A stretch of DNA of 64,000 bases from NCBI GenBank assembly GCA_036426205.1, contig CM071570.1:72852838-72916837 (forward strand), written 5' to 3'. Under the pieces are notes generated by a model, which ran no database searches, had not been told where the DNA came from, and saw only the letters and a program-made list of their open reading frames with translations. Below are positions 35,256 to 47,814 of this stretch, piece by piece (position 1 is the first letter of the stretch; the number at the start of each line of letters is the position of its first letter). A program made the position numbers and the translations under genes. Source of the DNA: Ascaphus truei (lineage: Eukaryota > Chordata > Amphibia > Anura > Ascaphidae).

Positions 35256-35377
35256 TTACGAGGAAAGGGCTCTTTATCTTGAAGCAATAATCCAGAATCA
35301 CAGGGAAGTGATGACATTTGAGGACTTTGCAGCTCAAGTCTTCTCCCCATCGCCCAGCTACACACTCAGTGGATTGG
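35256..35377 (+). CDS. Internal coding exon of an unidentified conserved gene (penultimate coding exon)
   Basis: A 122-nt exon preceded by a pyrimidine-containing stretch ending in ...ctgtacag and followed by a near-perfect 5' splice site, G|gtgagt. Only one frame makes sense. After one leftover T it reads 40 codons beginning [18 protein letters not shown] and continuing [19 protein letters not shown], then SGL, ending with one base (G) of a split codon. The first half looks like an amphipathic helix. Aromatic and acidic residues (TFEDF) follow, then a Ser/Pro-rich turn. If the reading continued upstream through the acceptor it would give DLYS, so a slightly longer exon cannot be excluded. 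The donor phase (one base) fits the acceptor of the exon at 57965 exactly, making GGT (Gly) at the junction. I do not recognise the family; the codon pattern and splice sites are the evidence that it is real. Confidence 0.72.
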
Positions 35378-35666
35378 GTGAGTACTCACTGTGTTCTTTA
35401 TTTGCACCACCAAAACCACATGATGAGTGCTGACCTTTTCTTCTACTGCACAGCCTCATGTACTCCACATATATAGATTAAGCTGAGGTCATTTCTTTAT
35501 ATGTGGTCATATGACTGACTTGGGGGGGGGGGAAATAGTTTTCAAGCTTGCACTCCCACTACTGCTTGGTGTCCTGGAACAAGTGTAGCATTGGTGTACG
35601 GGGTCTGATCCTGTGGTAGATCACGTATGATGAATAGATTCAATTGTAGGAAGGCAGTGGGCACTC

Positions 35667-35781
35667 ATAGAATTGAAGAAAATGTTTCTTTATTGAATAT
35701 ACATATTCATCCTATGTATGCGTTTCAGTCCAAACTGGGAATATATGTATATTCAATAAAGAAACTTTTCCTTCAATTCTA
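35667..35781. mobile_element. Inverted-repeat element with hammerhead-like 3' half
   Basis: The arms at 35667-35708 and 35738-35781 mirror each other (gaattgaag, tttctttattgaatatacat). The centre (35717-35740) reads on the minus strand CCCAGTTTGGACTGAAACGC, resembling the stem II/GAAAC half of a hammerhead. Confidence 0.6.
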
Positions 35782-36224
35782 CGTGTGTCATGTGAATGAC
35801 AGCACCATTATGTAAATAGAGTTTTGAGATGAAAGCCCCTGAAAACGGAATTTAATGCTACAAGCTTCTTGCTACCTCTGGCCCTAACGACTGCTTGGGG
35901 GAGTCCATACCATGTGGGACAGCTGCCGCCTTGCGTAACTCAGCTTCTTATAATGCTATTTGCTCAATTGGCAGAGTAGGTGGAACTGGAGTTTTTAAAG
36001 CTGCAGCATTTAGCAGCCTGTCTGAAAAACCATATTTAAACAACTCCCCCCCCCCTCTTTTTTTTTTTTTTAGGCAAGAGGTGTTTAATGCTGCAGCCAC
36101 GACCCTTAAATTATGTTATTGTGTTGACCTGTTTCTTTCCTCTCTTTCAGTAGTATTTGTGGCTTATCTACCAAAAACTACCCCTGTGACACATGTACAT
36201 CAGTTTCTCCCAGATAACTGCCTA

Positions 36225-36325
36225 CAAAGTAGTTACATAGTAGATGAGGTTGAAAAAAGACGTACGTCCATCAAGTTCAACCTATACTAAATTTAGACAA
36301 CATATAATTTATCCTATATCTATAC
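36225..36325 (+). repeat. Dispersed repeat with 'catcaagttcaacct' motif
   Basis: agttacatagtagatgaggt, then ttgaaaaaagacgtacgtcc, then atcaagttcaacctatacta. I recognise this string as a very common interspersed repeat in frog genomes. The class is not certain. Confidence 0.5.
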
Positions 36326-38843
36326 TTGTAAAGAGTGCATTCGGCCTCCTGAATGAACTAATGAATATCAAAAGGAGTGATGACATTCATTGTAATTAGT
36401 GTTTTTTTTTTTTTTTTGCACTGGAACTGTTAACCACAGGTACTCTCTTTGGGCTCTCCTGTTAACCTCCAAACCTAGCAAGGTTAATGAACATCCCCTC
36501 CTCAGTAACGCGCTCCAGCTCGTTCAGAGGTGTGTCTTTCTCATGGGGTAGTGAGGGGGGCAGTGCATCTCACAGCAGAAGCCGTTACTTCTAATGCTAA
36601 ATGGGGATTATGCTGCCGGGACACCAAGGTCGTGGATTAATGAAGCAAAAATGCTCGGGTAATGTTTCTTTAGGACGTCATAAGACGAGTGCAATTGCTG
36701 CTCCAGTCAGACAGCCAGTTTGTGTTCCTTTTAAAGAAAGACAAACATCCGCTTTCCATTACTTGATGACTTGTAGTCAAACCTTTTTATATCAACATCA
36801 AGCATAATAACATTGTGGTCAAGGCAGCTGAAAATGTTCCCTCACGCTGAGCCTTCATACCTTTCCTTTTAATTTCCAATGACGCCAACGAAAATGAATC
36901 ATGCAAAATACTGTGGGGCAGATGTACTAAGCATCGCAAGCCACTTTAACTCCAAATTGGTCTCGTTTTAAATGGCGCTTGTGTTCGCCTATATACTAAT
37001 CTGACATTTCTCAATCTGCGCCATCCGCAGCAAAAATTCGTATTTATTTTTGGTGCACAGAAATGGACTGCACTAAGCATACAGATGTTAATATTAGGTA
37101 CTCAAAATCGTCCACCAAGTTCAACATGGCATAAAAGTCCTAAAAAGTCTATTTATATTGCCAGCGCAGAATTAAGTTGCTGGGCATGAACCACAAATCT
37201 ATTTGATGCACCATCGATGTTTCATTATATAGGTTAACAAAGTGTATATTCACTGCATGGTTATTATAAATATTACACTAATAATTTATATTGACTAACA
37301 CTCGTTATAAATAAAATAAAAAATACACAATTCTGTTTTCATTTAAAATTGTCGATCAGCTATTCAACATGCGTATCGATTCAAAATTTGTTTCAAACAA
37401 ATAATTATGCGTCTTATGCATACAATACATATTTTATGTAGGTTTGTACTATGTTGGCACTAAAATTGATGCAACAACAAAAAATCAAGTTTGATTGTAG
37501 TACATTCCCAATGCATGTCTGCGCATATCATTTTTTCTCTCCTGTGTTTTACCAAAACTATATACAGTATTGATGTTATCCAAACAAGTTGATTACCTCA
37601 ATTACAAGAACCTCCACAAGCACTTCTCAATGATTGAAGTCTCTTTATCTAGTATTCTTCTACTTACGCTCTCATACTTTTATGTGCTAGGTTATTCAGA
37701 AGAATTGCTTTTTCTGCTGCCGGTCTTCTATGTGTGCTACAGTATGTACAGTATAGGATCCCAATCCGTTCAGTCTTGTCTGTGTATGAAAATGTGTGTG
37801 CGTGCGTCAAGAGCCGTTCAATAAATAGTTTATGTTCCCCACTGACCAGAGGTCTTGTTATGAGTTATAGTTTCAGATTCATCAAGTGTCAGTACAGGTT
37901 AGTGCACCCAGTTGGGCATTATCTCCCTTTCACTTGAATATTAACCCTGGATCTGGTGTGCAAACCCATACTGGCACTTGGTCTATTTAGACTATAGAGT
38001 GAAGTAGAGCCATAAGTGGTTCACCTGACAAGGTCATCAAGGGACAAGAGAAGATTGTGTTGTTTTGAGAATTGCAACTCATCCTGCTCACTCAAACATC
38101 AGGATTTTTCTTTTGTTGATTTTATGCATTTTCAGCAACTGGGTTTTAATGGCATGCTTACCGTATTTATAAAACTGTATCACATAATGTATGTACTGTG
38201 TGTGTCCTAGATAAATGTTTTTCACTATTATTTAATTAATATGGTTTCTTTTTTTTTATCTCTTTAATTTGGCGTGGTTAATAAATATCTCTGATCAAAA
38301 CTGTAGCTCCGAAGAAAAGAAATTAAATTCAGTTAAATCGCACAGGAAAATCAGCCATGCGTCACTGTCCAACATTGCTGGCTTCAATCCTTGTGCTTTT
38401 TCATAGCTTTGTTCTGAGATAAGAGCTGTGTGCATACACTTGTATTGGTCGCCAGTAGCAGCAGGCAGAAGGCTTTGGAGATAAGCAAGCTGGCAGAAGT
38501 AAAGGGAACCGGTGCTATTTACATAATCATGCCCTGCTTCCTGGAGAGGCGTCAAGAAACATAGGGATGGCCTCTATTTATCTTTGTTGAACTGGAATAC
38601 TAAGCAACATTAGAAAAGGCGCCTAACTTGGGGCTTTTCATTTTTTTTTTTTCCCTTCTCTTTTCATTTTTTCACATTTAAGAGAAGTGGGACAGGTGCA
38701 AACACATTTTACATACACACTGCCAAATTTGTACCAGCCCAGAAAGAGGCTACCAAAGAAAATTATTTGATATGAGGATCTGAGATCTGCTTTGTTCTAG
38801 ATATTTTAAAAAATTTACGTCATATCAATAAACATTTTTGAGC

Positions 38844-38847
<4 letters not shown>

Positions 38848-38883
<36 letters not shown>

Positions 38884-38935
38884 GGATATATATATATATA
38901 TATATTATATATATGTTGTGTTTGTATATATATCT
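38848..38935. repeat. (TG)n(TA)n compound microsatellite
   Basis: gtgtgtgtgt followed by tatatata runs with small interruptions, then a pyrimidine-rich ctctcc tract to about 39050. Confidence 0.9.
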
Positions 38936-39911
38936 CTCGCCCCCTTTTATTTCCTCCTCCTCCCTCTCATCTCCTCTCTCTCTCTCTCCATCTCCTGTCC
39001 TCTTCTCTCCTCCTGTTGTCTCTTCTCTGCACCCCTGTTCTCGCTCTTATCTATAGATGGATATAAGAAATAATAGATTGACGTGGGCTGATGCGGTATA
39101 GAAATATATTTATTGGTGGTTTAGATGTACTTTTGTCTCTGCTTATTGTTCTGGGGCCTTTGTACACACCCACCTGTCTTAATAAATATTTATAAAAATG
39201 TGCAACCCATTTTGCTATATCTAGCAGCGGAGCATGTACCAGGCAGGACATTTAGAGGGTGTCATTCTTTCAGATGTGCTTTTACAACTGCAAAAATGTT
39301 CGATTTCTTCAAAAAAACAATTAGGAACACACTCAAAATTGATCCTAAACTTTAATAATCCACTGGATTCTTTTGAAGAAGTGATTACAGAACGCCATTA
39401 ATCAGCATCTGTTCTGTACGGTATAAGAAACATGGCAGTTGATCTTGCTGAGTGCATTGGCCTGCAGCAGCCTTGGGAGTTGTTTTGCAGGCTGTATTAA
39501 TGCCTTTTAGAGAGTCAATCTGATAGTTTTTCCGTTAGAGTTATTATCCCTGGCCTTTCAAGACCTCAAAATGTTTTGTTTTTTTCAGAAATGTCATGGT
39601 CTGAATGCAGAGAATAGAGACTGAGCAGTAATTTAGTGTGATGGTGTATGCCACACTAACCTGCTTGTATCACACCTTTAACTAGAATCAGGCTTTGCTT
39701 TATGAAATGAAATAGCTGCAACATGATGTATTTTGTGTTTTTACAGATAGGCCACAAAAGCATACTTATAGCCATTTCTGTTATGCTCACAATGCTGCAT
39801 ATAAATGCCTTTCCAGTGTCCTGTCCTCCCAAGTTTAGTCTACTTTGTTCTTTGGTAACTGACCAAACCAGCAGAGAAATTTAGTTTGGAAAGAAGGGGT
39901 ATGGTATAGGA

Positions 39912-40094
39912 CAGGGGTGAGCGACTCCAGTCTTCAAGGGGCACCACCAGAACAGGTTTTACGGATATCCCAGCTTCAGCACAGGTGGTGCAGTCATTGG
40001 CTGAGTCACTGATTGAGCCACCTGTGCTGAAGCAGGAATATCCTGAAAAGCTGACCTTTTGGTGGGCCTTGAGGACTGGAGTTGCTCACCCCTG
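39912..40094. mobile_element. hAT MITE, 'cagcacaggtggct' foldback family
   Basis: Starts caggggtgagcgactccag and ends ggagttgctcacccctg. The halves are inverted repeats (cccagcttcagcacaggtgg against ccacctgtgctgaagcagga). Flanks gtatagga and atatagag agree at 5 of 8. Confidence 0.8.
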
Positions 40095-42720
40095 ATATAG
40101 AGGCTGACATCTCAAGTAGTAGCTGTACTTTTATTTGAATTGAGCTTCCTGGTTTTTTTTGTTTTTCTTTTAACAAATCAATTCATTGTAATTAACCAAT
40201 ACAGATGGTTAGACATTGTTTAATGCTGTACTTATTATTGCAAAATAACACATTTCCCTGCACTGCTTTTTATCATCATTAGTGGTAGTATAAATAAATA
40301 TTTATATAAGAGGAAGCCTTCCATTGCAATCAGATAACACTTTCAAAGGGTTAATTGCATGGGGACTCGACTGCTGAGCGGACTGATCTAATCACTGCTG
40401 TATCCAAGTGCATCTGTTCACTATGAGGTCATTCTGCATGCTAATGATGTGCAAAATGAAGCGTAATGATTCGCTTTATACAAATGGATGTAAACAGTGT
40501 CAGTCTTTACCTGTTACTTGAGGCAGAAGTACTGGGAGGGAGAGTTGACCCAGCATAATCCCTTATAGGGTGAGATGCAGACACCCTCCGGCATTGAGGG
40601 GGTTAATTGTTTCATCGTTCATCTCCTCATAGTTACTAGATCCCAAGGAGAGCAGCTTGTGCTAGTCCTACAGATCTGATGACAGAAGGTTCATGGAATG
40701 GATACAGAATTTATCTGTTTCATCCTACAGCGACTTAGAGTATTTATTCATGCCGTTTTTAGCAATTAGTTAATTAATCAAAAGTTTAAATAAGTAATGT
40801 GAAAGCAGCAGTTCACATTCCTCTTCTCCCCAATGTCAATAAATACACTGCAATGCATAGTAGTATCAAGAGTCTCCCAAGGCTCCTTTCATTTAAAGAA
40901 CAATTTAAAAAAAAAAAAGGTTTTTGAGCGCACACAGTAAGCACAGCGCTGTAAGTAGATGTGTCCCAGGGGCTGAGGGTGGGGCAGAAATGTGTAGCAT
41001 ATCTGGCGGGAGTTTGTTCACCAGGCTATTGCCATCTTTAATTTGATGTATTTAAAGGTCAAATACAGCAACATAAGAATTCCAAGGAGGGCTCAGTGAC
41101 TGGAGGAACATGAGCACTGGGGGCAAAGCGACAGATGGGACAAAACAGGTAGAAAGATTAATATATTCCATTCTGTTGCTGGGTTTATTTGGGGGCCCAA
41201 ATGATGGTCCTTTTTCTTTGCAAACGGAGTACAGAAGGGCGGTCCCAATAACAAAAAAAACCTTTGAGGAACCCAGTCTTAGAACAGCTGTAGTAAAGGC
41301 ATGTCCATTCACATGACATTTCTAAGTGTTAAAAAATATATTTTCATGTAAACCCATTAAATATTTTCTAATGCAGCACACTTTTACACGTGTAAGTATC
41401 CCAATGAGTTACCCTGAGAAAACATGCTATAATAAACCAGCGTTTTCTGTGGGTTACATTAAATATGGCAGAATGTCTACGCCCCCGATCCTTGGAGAAA
41501 CGCCGTAATCCTTTTGCTGCGTGTTTGTGCATATCAACATGTGCATGATAAGAGAACAACTTTTGGGTGTTCAGAAAGCACCAGATTTGGTTAAATGGCT
41601 CAGCACTTGGGGGATCACACTTTTGACTAGTTAAAATGTTCTAAAATATGCACTTAAGTGATCTGAAGATAAGATTTATAAAATCAAATGGTTTTGTCGC
41701 TTGTTTTGAAGAATGTATACTCTCATCGATCAGTCCAACTAGTAACATTACAAAGTTGATGGGGTGTAAAATGGTTTGCCAAACGTTTGATGAAGATGAT
41801 GCATTTGATTGAAGATATGATTCATTTAAATAGGTCTAGAAGGGTCCTGAAAGTTGGGGTGCATCATGCATTATCCAACATCTTATGGTATGCAAATGTA
41901 AAAAAAATAATAATGAAAGGGTTAACCAGTTACAGTATGTGATCGTGAACACATTCGTGGTAGATTGCATCTCCAATATAATTGAATGGGTTTTGTTCCC
42001 TCTTCCACTATTCAAATGTGTATTCCCACTTACAGGTCACACAACGATTTCATTTTATTGCAACTCCAATTGAAATGGTTAATTGGTATTTCCTTTCAGA
42101 GTCACATGTTGAAAATAGGCATACCCCTATAGAAGTGTAATTGAGCCGCCTTATGCATGAAGATCCCCCACTTAACCGTTTAGAGAACAGCAGTTCTGTA
42201 TCTTCAGTGCTGTCCTGGGCGGAGAAGGGAGCTGCTTAACAGCTGTCATAGCTTGAGGGTGGGCTAGCGTCTGGAGCTGAGGGCAGGGAGGGAGGCTGGG
42301 GAAAGCGGGATGCTGGAGATTAATTATATATCATTCTTTCACTTCCATCCTGTTCATGCATTTATTTTTGGATCGTGATCAGTTCTCGTTGTATTGATTA
42401 TGTATTTCAAACGTTTCAGTAACCCAGGGGTTTGTTTGTTTTTGTCATTTAGTGCTGGGAAAGTTAGTCTGTAACAAACTAAATTAAATACCGATGGTGT
42501 TTTTTAAAATATATTTTATGCTATTTCTTGATTTTAAATAGAAATGAAAATTGTGGCTTTTGCAATGATTTGTTTCTTTGAGAAGTCATGTTTTATGATT
42601 GAGAGATTGCTTCATTGCTGTTTGTTTAGGGAGAGACTGGCGACACCAAAAAAAAAACTTGTAGCACCAATAATGAATGTGTACACAGCATTTGAAGATG
42701 CACTCATTGGGTTACATATC

Positions 42721-42855
42721 CTCAAGACCCTCCACCACAACAGGTCAGGTTTTAAAGAGATCCACTGATTGAGCCACCTGTGCTACAGCTGGAATCTCCT
42801 TAAAACCTGACCTGTTTGGGGGGGGGTCTTGAGGGCTGGAATTGAGCACCACTGA
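42721..42855. mobile_element. hAT MITE, 'cagcacaggtggct' family, 5'-decayed copy
   Basis: Inner arms caacaggtcaggttttaaag and cttaaaacctgacctgtttg, and the right end ggctggaattgagcaccactg, are clear. The left terminus is worn (cctcaagaccctcc). Confidence 0.7.
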
Positions 42856-43721
42856 CATAGAAAAACATGGGCACAGTAGACTACCCCAAAGAGCGCAAAA
42901 TCTACATTTTATTATTGAAGAAATTAAGGCTTCAGGAATGTAACCGTGGTTTAAAGCACAAGACCATTCACTGTCTTTCTAGACTAGTTTAATGCTGGGT
43001 ATTTTCAATGCATAGTGAAAATGCCAACGTTATTTCCATAGTGTAGGTAAACCATGCATTATGAGTATTTCCCAGTAACACGATTTAACCTAACATCTAT
43101 CCAACCGTCAGGAATATGACTCCTGCTCCCCTTGTCCCAGTGGAGCTTGTGTTCAGTGTCAGTTACCCTTCTTCCCTATTGTTCCGCCTTTCAATCCCTG
43201 TCCCCATTCTTTTCTGACTCATTGTGTCCTCTCCCCTCTAGATATCTTCTCTCCTTCTGTGCCTACATCTGTTCCCCTCCCACCCCTCACCTTTTTTCTT
43301 TTTGTCTACCCCAAACATTCCCTTTTTCTTGCTCACCACTGATCTCCAAGCCTTTCAGATCAGCTCTTATCATCTAAGGGAGGAGTGATCCCCCTCATAC
43401 AGGAAGCTACTATGTCTAGAGAAAACTCTTCACTATATCAAGGAATTTGTGATCTTTGCACTGAGGAATCGGGTCCCTTCTGTATTTGATTAGAAACACA
43501 CTACAGATATGCTGAACCCCAGTCATTTCTTACCCATGTAGATACACCACATTTACCATATACTTCTGTGTTATGATAATTGGTTCCTTATGCTTTTTAA
43601 TATAAATATACCCAAGGGGGGAAAAGGTGGTGGATGTGTATTTGAATGTGATGTTTTATTTAGCCCTCTTTCACGCCTGAGATGTGGATTGTTTATTCTG
43701 CCATGTGTCTTCTTTTGATAT

Positions 43722-43904
43722 GTATAGCATGGAGAGAACTGGGTCCATGGCAAGTATAAATCACATTTTAGTTACAAAAAGAACCATGTTTCGGTCCGAC
43801 ATCCTCGAATGAAGGGCCATGTCGGACCGAAACATCAGTCTTTTTATGAATAAAATGTGATTTGTACTTAATAGTCCCAGTTCTCTCCATTCTATACATA
43901 TTGT
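43722..43904. mobile_element. Head-to-head hammerhead-type element (inverted pair)
   Basis: Arms of about 80 bp: gtatagcatggagagaactg at the left against cagttctctccattctatac at the right. Both include aatcacattttag/ataaaatgtgattt and the catgtttcggtccgacat block. The centre holds modules facing both ways. A head-to-head pair of terminal repeats is a known Penelope-like arrangement; the label is inference. Confidence 0.65.
43786..43838. ncRNA. Hammerhead-ribozyme-like module I (both strands)
   Basis: Plus strand: CGAATGAAGGGCC, loop, GGACCGAAACATC, close to CUGAUGA-stem-CGAAAC. The minus strand reads TTCGAGG..., then TCGGACCGAAACATGG. It is the only place in the window with opposed CGAAAC boxes a few bases apart. 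Confidence 0.5.
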
Positions 43905-44395
43905 CTTTGGCGTCAACTGGGACGTTCGCCATTTGAGCAGCAGGCGCTGTGTTCTTATTGTGATGTGTGTGTTGTGTGCTCACTCATTCTTTACATTTTC
44001 ACTTCTGTTGAAGGCAGTAGAAGAGATAGGAGATTGAGGAATGATTCACTATTGCAAAGGATAGAGGGTTTTTTAGTACTGAATGGAAGCCACATCGTTA
44101 TCCTTTTTTCCGAAAAGTACTTAACAGAACAGACTTTTTACCTTTCAAGTTATGTGAATATTTAATCACGGCTGTAAAACTGGTCCAAAACGCAGCCACT
44201 TTTTTTTTTTTTTTAAAGTAAATAAATTAAAAGCATTAAAATATTTTTCATAGCTCTGCTGCTGTTCAATGCACCCATTTATCTATACTTTGCAGACTGG
44301 CAACTTGGACAAATGTAATGCTGCATTCTTTGCCGGTCATGATCGAGCATTGTAACTTAAACCCTAACAAAGCAGTATGTGACAGTGCTTCAGAC

Positions 44396-44579
44396 CAGGG
44401 GAGCGCTCTTAACTAATATCCAGCGTCAAATGACGTGCGGGGTCATCTGACGTCACGTGACCTCCGTGGCTTCATTTGACGCCGCGTTGCCGGAGATAAG
44501 GTAGAAGTACGCCCCCCCCCCCCCACAATAATCATGCGCCCCACCCAGAGGGGCGTACCCCCCACTTTTCGCACCCCTG
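44396..44579. mobile_element. hAT MITE, 'gtgcgcaaact'-related family, perfect 8-bp duplication
   Basis: Starts caggggagcgc and ends gcacccctg. The flanks are identical (cttcagac at 44388-44395 and 44580-44587). The interior contains gacgtcacgtgacctccgtg and ttgccggagataaggt. It is CpG-rich, with a C13-14 run. Confidence 0.85.
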
Positions 44580-45662
44580 CTTCAGACGACCAGGCTTTCA
44601 GTCTTACATATGATTAAATGTATCTTAAGTGTTAAGTCAAATGAATAGCACAGTTGTTATATAATGGAGTACTTTTCTGGAATATATTGCTGTGTGGTAT
44701 TGCACCATTATAGAAGCCTTATGCCACACAATGTCTTATTTTTAGCCCGGAGCCCCAAATTCCCACTCGAGTGTATATTTTGAAGTTATGTGCGGAGTTG
44801 GCCGCTTTTGTGACTCTTTGTGAAAAGAACATGAATAGAAGAATCGGCACTAAAGAAATAATTCCAGCAGCATCTTAGGCTGGTACATTATCTTGGCGAG
44901 CGCCATTGATTTGCTTGTAATTGTGGGGGATTATAGCCTTAAATTCTAGGAGGTGCACTGTTGTAATAATCCTTTTGGCCTGAGAGGAGCCATCACGTTC
45001 TCTTTTTTTTTTTTTTTCTCATTATGCTGAGCAAATAAAACTATACACACCAGAAGCCATCTTGTTGAGATATTAAAATGCTCCTTTTCGGAAGCTGTGT
45101 ACATATACTTTATTGTAGAAGTTTAGCAGCCGGGATCCTCTTACAACTTATTGAAGGGTAATATATTCAATTCACAAAGACATTATCAATAAGGCATGTT
45201 CTCGCTGCTTGGCTGTGAAGACATTTTGTAAGCGTCATCAGCTGCGGCATTTGATTTTTGCTCAGGCTGTGAGAGAATATACTGTATTTGTTTTGTAGAA
45301 AATGCAATTATGTGATTTATTTATTTATTTATTCCCCCAGTTTTTTTGTTTTTTTGTCCCTATGAAATCACATTTTGTTTTTCCACGGGCCCTTTCCAAG
45401 TAATCTTGTACATCCCTGAAGAACGACTTACATTATAATGAAGGAGTTCAGCGTTTACAGGGAATCTTCTTGTGGGAACAACACTCAGAAATGTGTACGG
45501 GTCGCAATGTGACAAAGCTTTATATACCGCACCTCTATAAATTGCTGCCACACAGATTGGAAACATGAATCGTACTGTCCTTTTTTTTCCTCAAGCTCAT
45601 TTCCTAATTAAATTACAGATTTTGCATGTGAAAAGTGCCGTGTGCGTGCGTGCATAGCAATG

Positions 45663-45813
45663 TTTAGGCTCCATATACCTGTGTGTAAACCTATGTGTGT
45701 ATGTGCATAGCAATGTGGCTGTAAAACTATAATACAGCATTTAGGCTCCATATACCTGTGTGTAAACCTGTGTGTGTATGTGCATAGCAATGTGGCTGTA
45801 AGACTACAATAGA
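45663..45813. repeat. Two-copy tandem repeat, 77-bp unit
   Basis: tttaggctccatatacctgt starts at 45663 and again at 45740. The copies differ at only a few bases and include tgtgcatagcaatgtggctg. Confidence 0.9.
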
Positions 45814-46251
45814 CCATTTAACCTTCACGGTACTAGGGCCCACTACAGCTGCTTACATTTCTGCCCATCACTTTGCAGTGTGTTGCAAGTCTCTGTAGCA
45901 TTGAAGTGGTGGTGATGCACAAGAGCGCCTTCGTTTAAACGGGGTACGGAATTATTCATTCTTGTATTGCACAACAAATGGGAAAAGGTGCAGTTTCTCT
46001 TTGTCATACATGTACATGCATTTACAGCAGAGGCGCAGATGTGCTGCTTACTCACTGGATGTTGTGTTTTGTTCTCTCCCTTTTTAGATTAGAATACAGT
46101 ATGTAAAAGCCTCTTTACAGTAATGAGAAAGGTAAGACTCACTTCTAAGAGGCTGCACCGGTTATACCCCAGCTTGTTTCACTGCGGCTTTTTTTTTTTT
46201 TTTTTTTTTTACTAACAAGCCTTTATGCTGTCGCTTGTAAGAACCCAAAGG

Positions 46252-46879
46252 NNNNNNNNNNNNNNNNNNNNNNNNNNNNNNNNNNNNNNNNNNNNNNNNN
46301 NNNNNNNNNNNNNNNNNNNNNNNNNNNNNNNNNNNNNNNNNNNNNNNNNNNNNNNNNNNNNNNNNNNNNNNNNNNNNNNNNNNNNNNNNNNNNNNNNNNN
46401 NNNNNNNNNNNNNNNNNNNNNNNNNNNNNNNNNNNNNNNNNNNNNNNNNNNNNNNNNNNNNNNNNNNNNNNNNNNNNNNNNNNNNNNNNNNNNNNNNNNN
46501 NNNNNNNNNNNNNNNNNNNNNNNNNNNNNNNNNNNNNNNNNNNNNNNNNNNNNNNNNNNNNNNNNNNNNNNNNNNNNNNNNNNNNNNNNNNNNNNNNNNN
46601 NNNNNNNNNNNNNNNNNNNNNNNNNNNNNNNNNNNNNNNNNNNNNNNNNNNNNNNNNNNNNNNNNNNNNNNNNNNNNNNNNNNNNNNNNNNNNNNNNNNN
46701 NNNNNNNNNNNNNNNNNNNNNNNNNNNNNNNNNNNNNNNNNNNNNNNNNNNNNNNNNNNNNNNNNNNNNNNNNNNNNNNNNNNNNNNNNNNNNNNNNNNN
46801 NNNNNNNNNNNNNNNNNNNNNNNNNNNNNNNNNNNNNNNNNNNNNNNNNNNNNNNNNNNNNNNNNNNNNNNNNNNNNNN
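46252..46879. other. Assembly gap (628 N)
   Basis: Unsequenced. A 25-bp T run lies shortly before it and a 26-bp A run directly after, so homopolymer or repeat content probably broke the assembly. Reading frames across it are meaningless. Confidence 1.
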
Positions 46880-47698
46880 AAAAAAAAAAAAAAAAAAAAA
46901 AAAAACCTCATGGAAGCTTCTCTGAAACAAGTGTTACAGGGAATTAACACCTGACTGTGTAGTGGCACTAACAATACTGCTATACTATTCGTATTTCCCC
47001 CTGCCCCTGCATGTCTGAGCTTCAACGGAAAAGCGCATTCTTTTTCTTTTCTTCTGCTTCTGTTTGCTTGGGGCGGAATCTGACACCAGCACCTGCCATC
47101 CGGCAAAATGTCTTTGTTGCTTTGCACTTTTGTTTGAATTGCTGCAGGGGAGCCAATGGGAGTTGAATCCATTAACTTTTTTTAATTTTTTTATTTCTGC
47201 CGTCTCGCTCTCTTTCTGTAAGCTTAAGAAGCATAGAATAGGATCTGGAGATAGCGCAGATAAGAATCGGCACGTGCTGTGCAGAGCTGGCCCTTTGAGT
47301 TTGCCAAACTTAATAAGTACCTTTCTTTTTTTTTTTTTTTCGGGGAGGGCAGATTGGGCTTCTGAATGGAACAGCTGGGAGAGGAAAGGCAGACAAAAGA
47401 AGGGAAAACACTGGCGTGCCATGAACCTAGAGATTGGAGGGTGCAGTCTAGAGAGCAGGGAGCAGGCCGGCCACACGCCAGGTGTGACCTTTGCTAGCTC
47501 GTTGGCTCTGCTTGTTTGTCTGGGCAATTTACAATTCCTCAATAGAACTGCGATACTGACAGCATACTTGTATATAATGGGGAAGCAGAGGACGGGGTGG
47601 TCTGAGGCCAAGCATTCAGAACCAATGTTTTAACACCATTGGTACACTCTAAATTACCTCTTTGAACGTGAAGTTCCACTTGCATGATGCCGGTAACA

Positions 47699-47814
47699 CA
47701 GGGGGTGGGCAACTGTTGGCCTCAAGGGCGACCAACACGTCAGGGTTTAAGGATGTCCCTGCTTCAGCACAGGTGGCTGTCACAGCCCTTGAGGACTGGA
47801 GTTGCCCACCCCAG
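47699..47814. mobile_element. hAT MITE, 'cagcacaggtggct' family, short copy
   Basis: Starts cagggggtgggcaact and ends gagttgcccaccccag. Flanks cggtaaca and cagtgaca agree at 6 of 8. The right half is shortened compared with 33136-33381. Confidence 0.75.

Noticed and set aside
46162..47172. 336-codon frame on the minus strand and companion frames
   Set aside because: Most of it is N; the frames are artefacts of translating the gap.
47064..47633. Overlapping 189- and 208-codon frames on opposite strands
   Set aside because: Both open by chance in balanced composition, with poly-Phe/Lys runs from T/A tracts, no recognisable domain and no convincing splice context. A gene here cannot be fully excluded.
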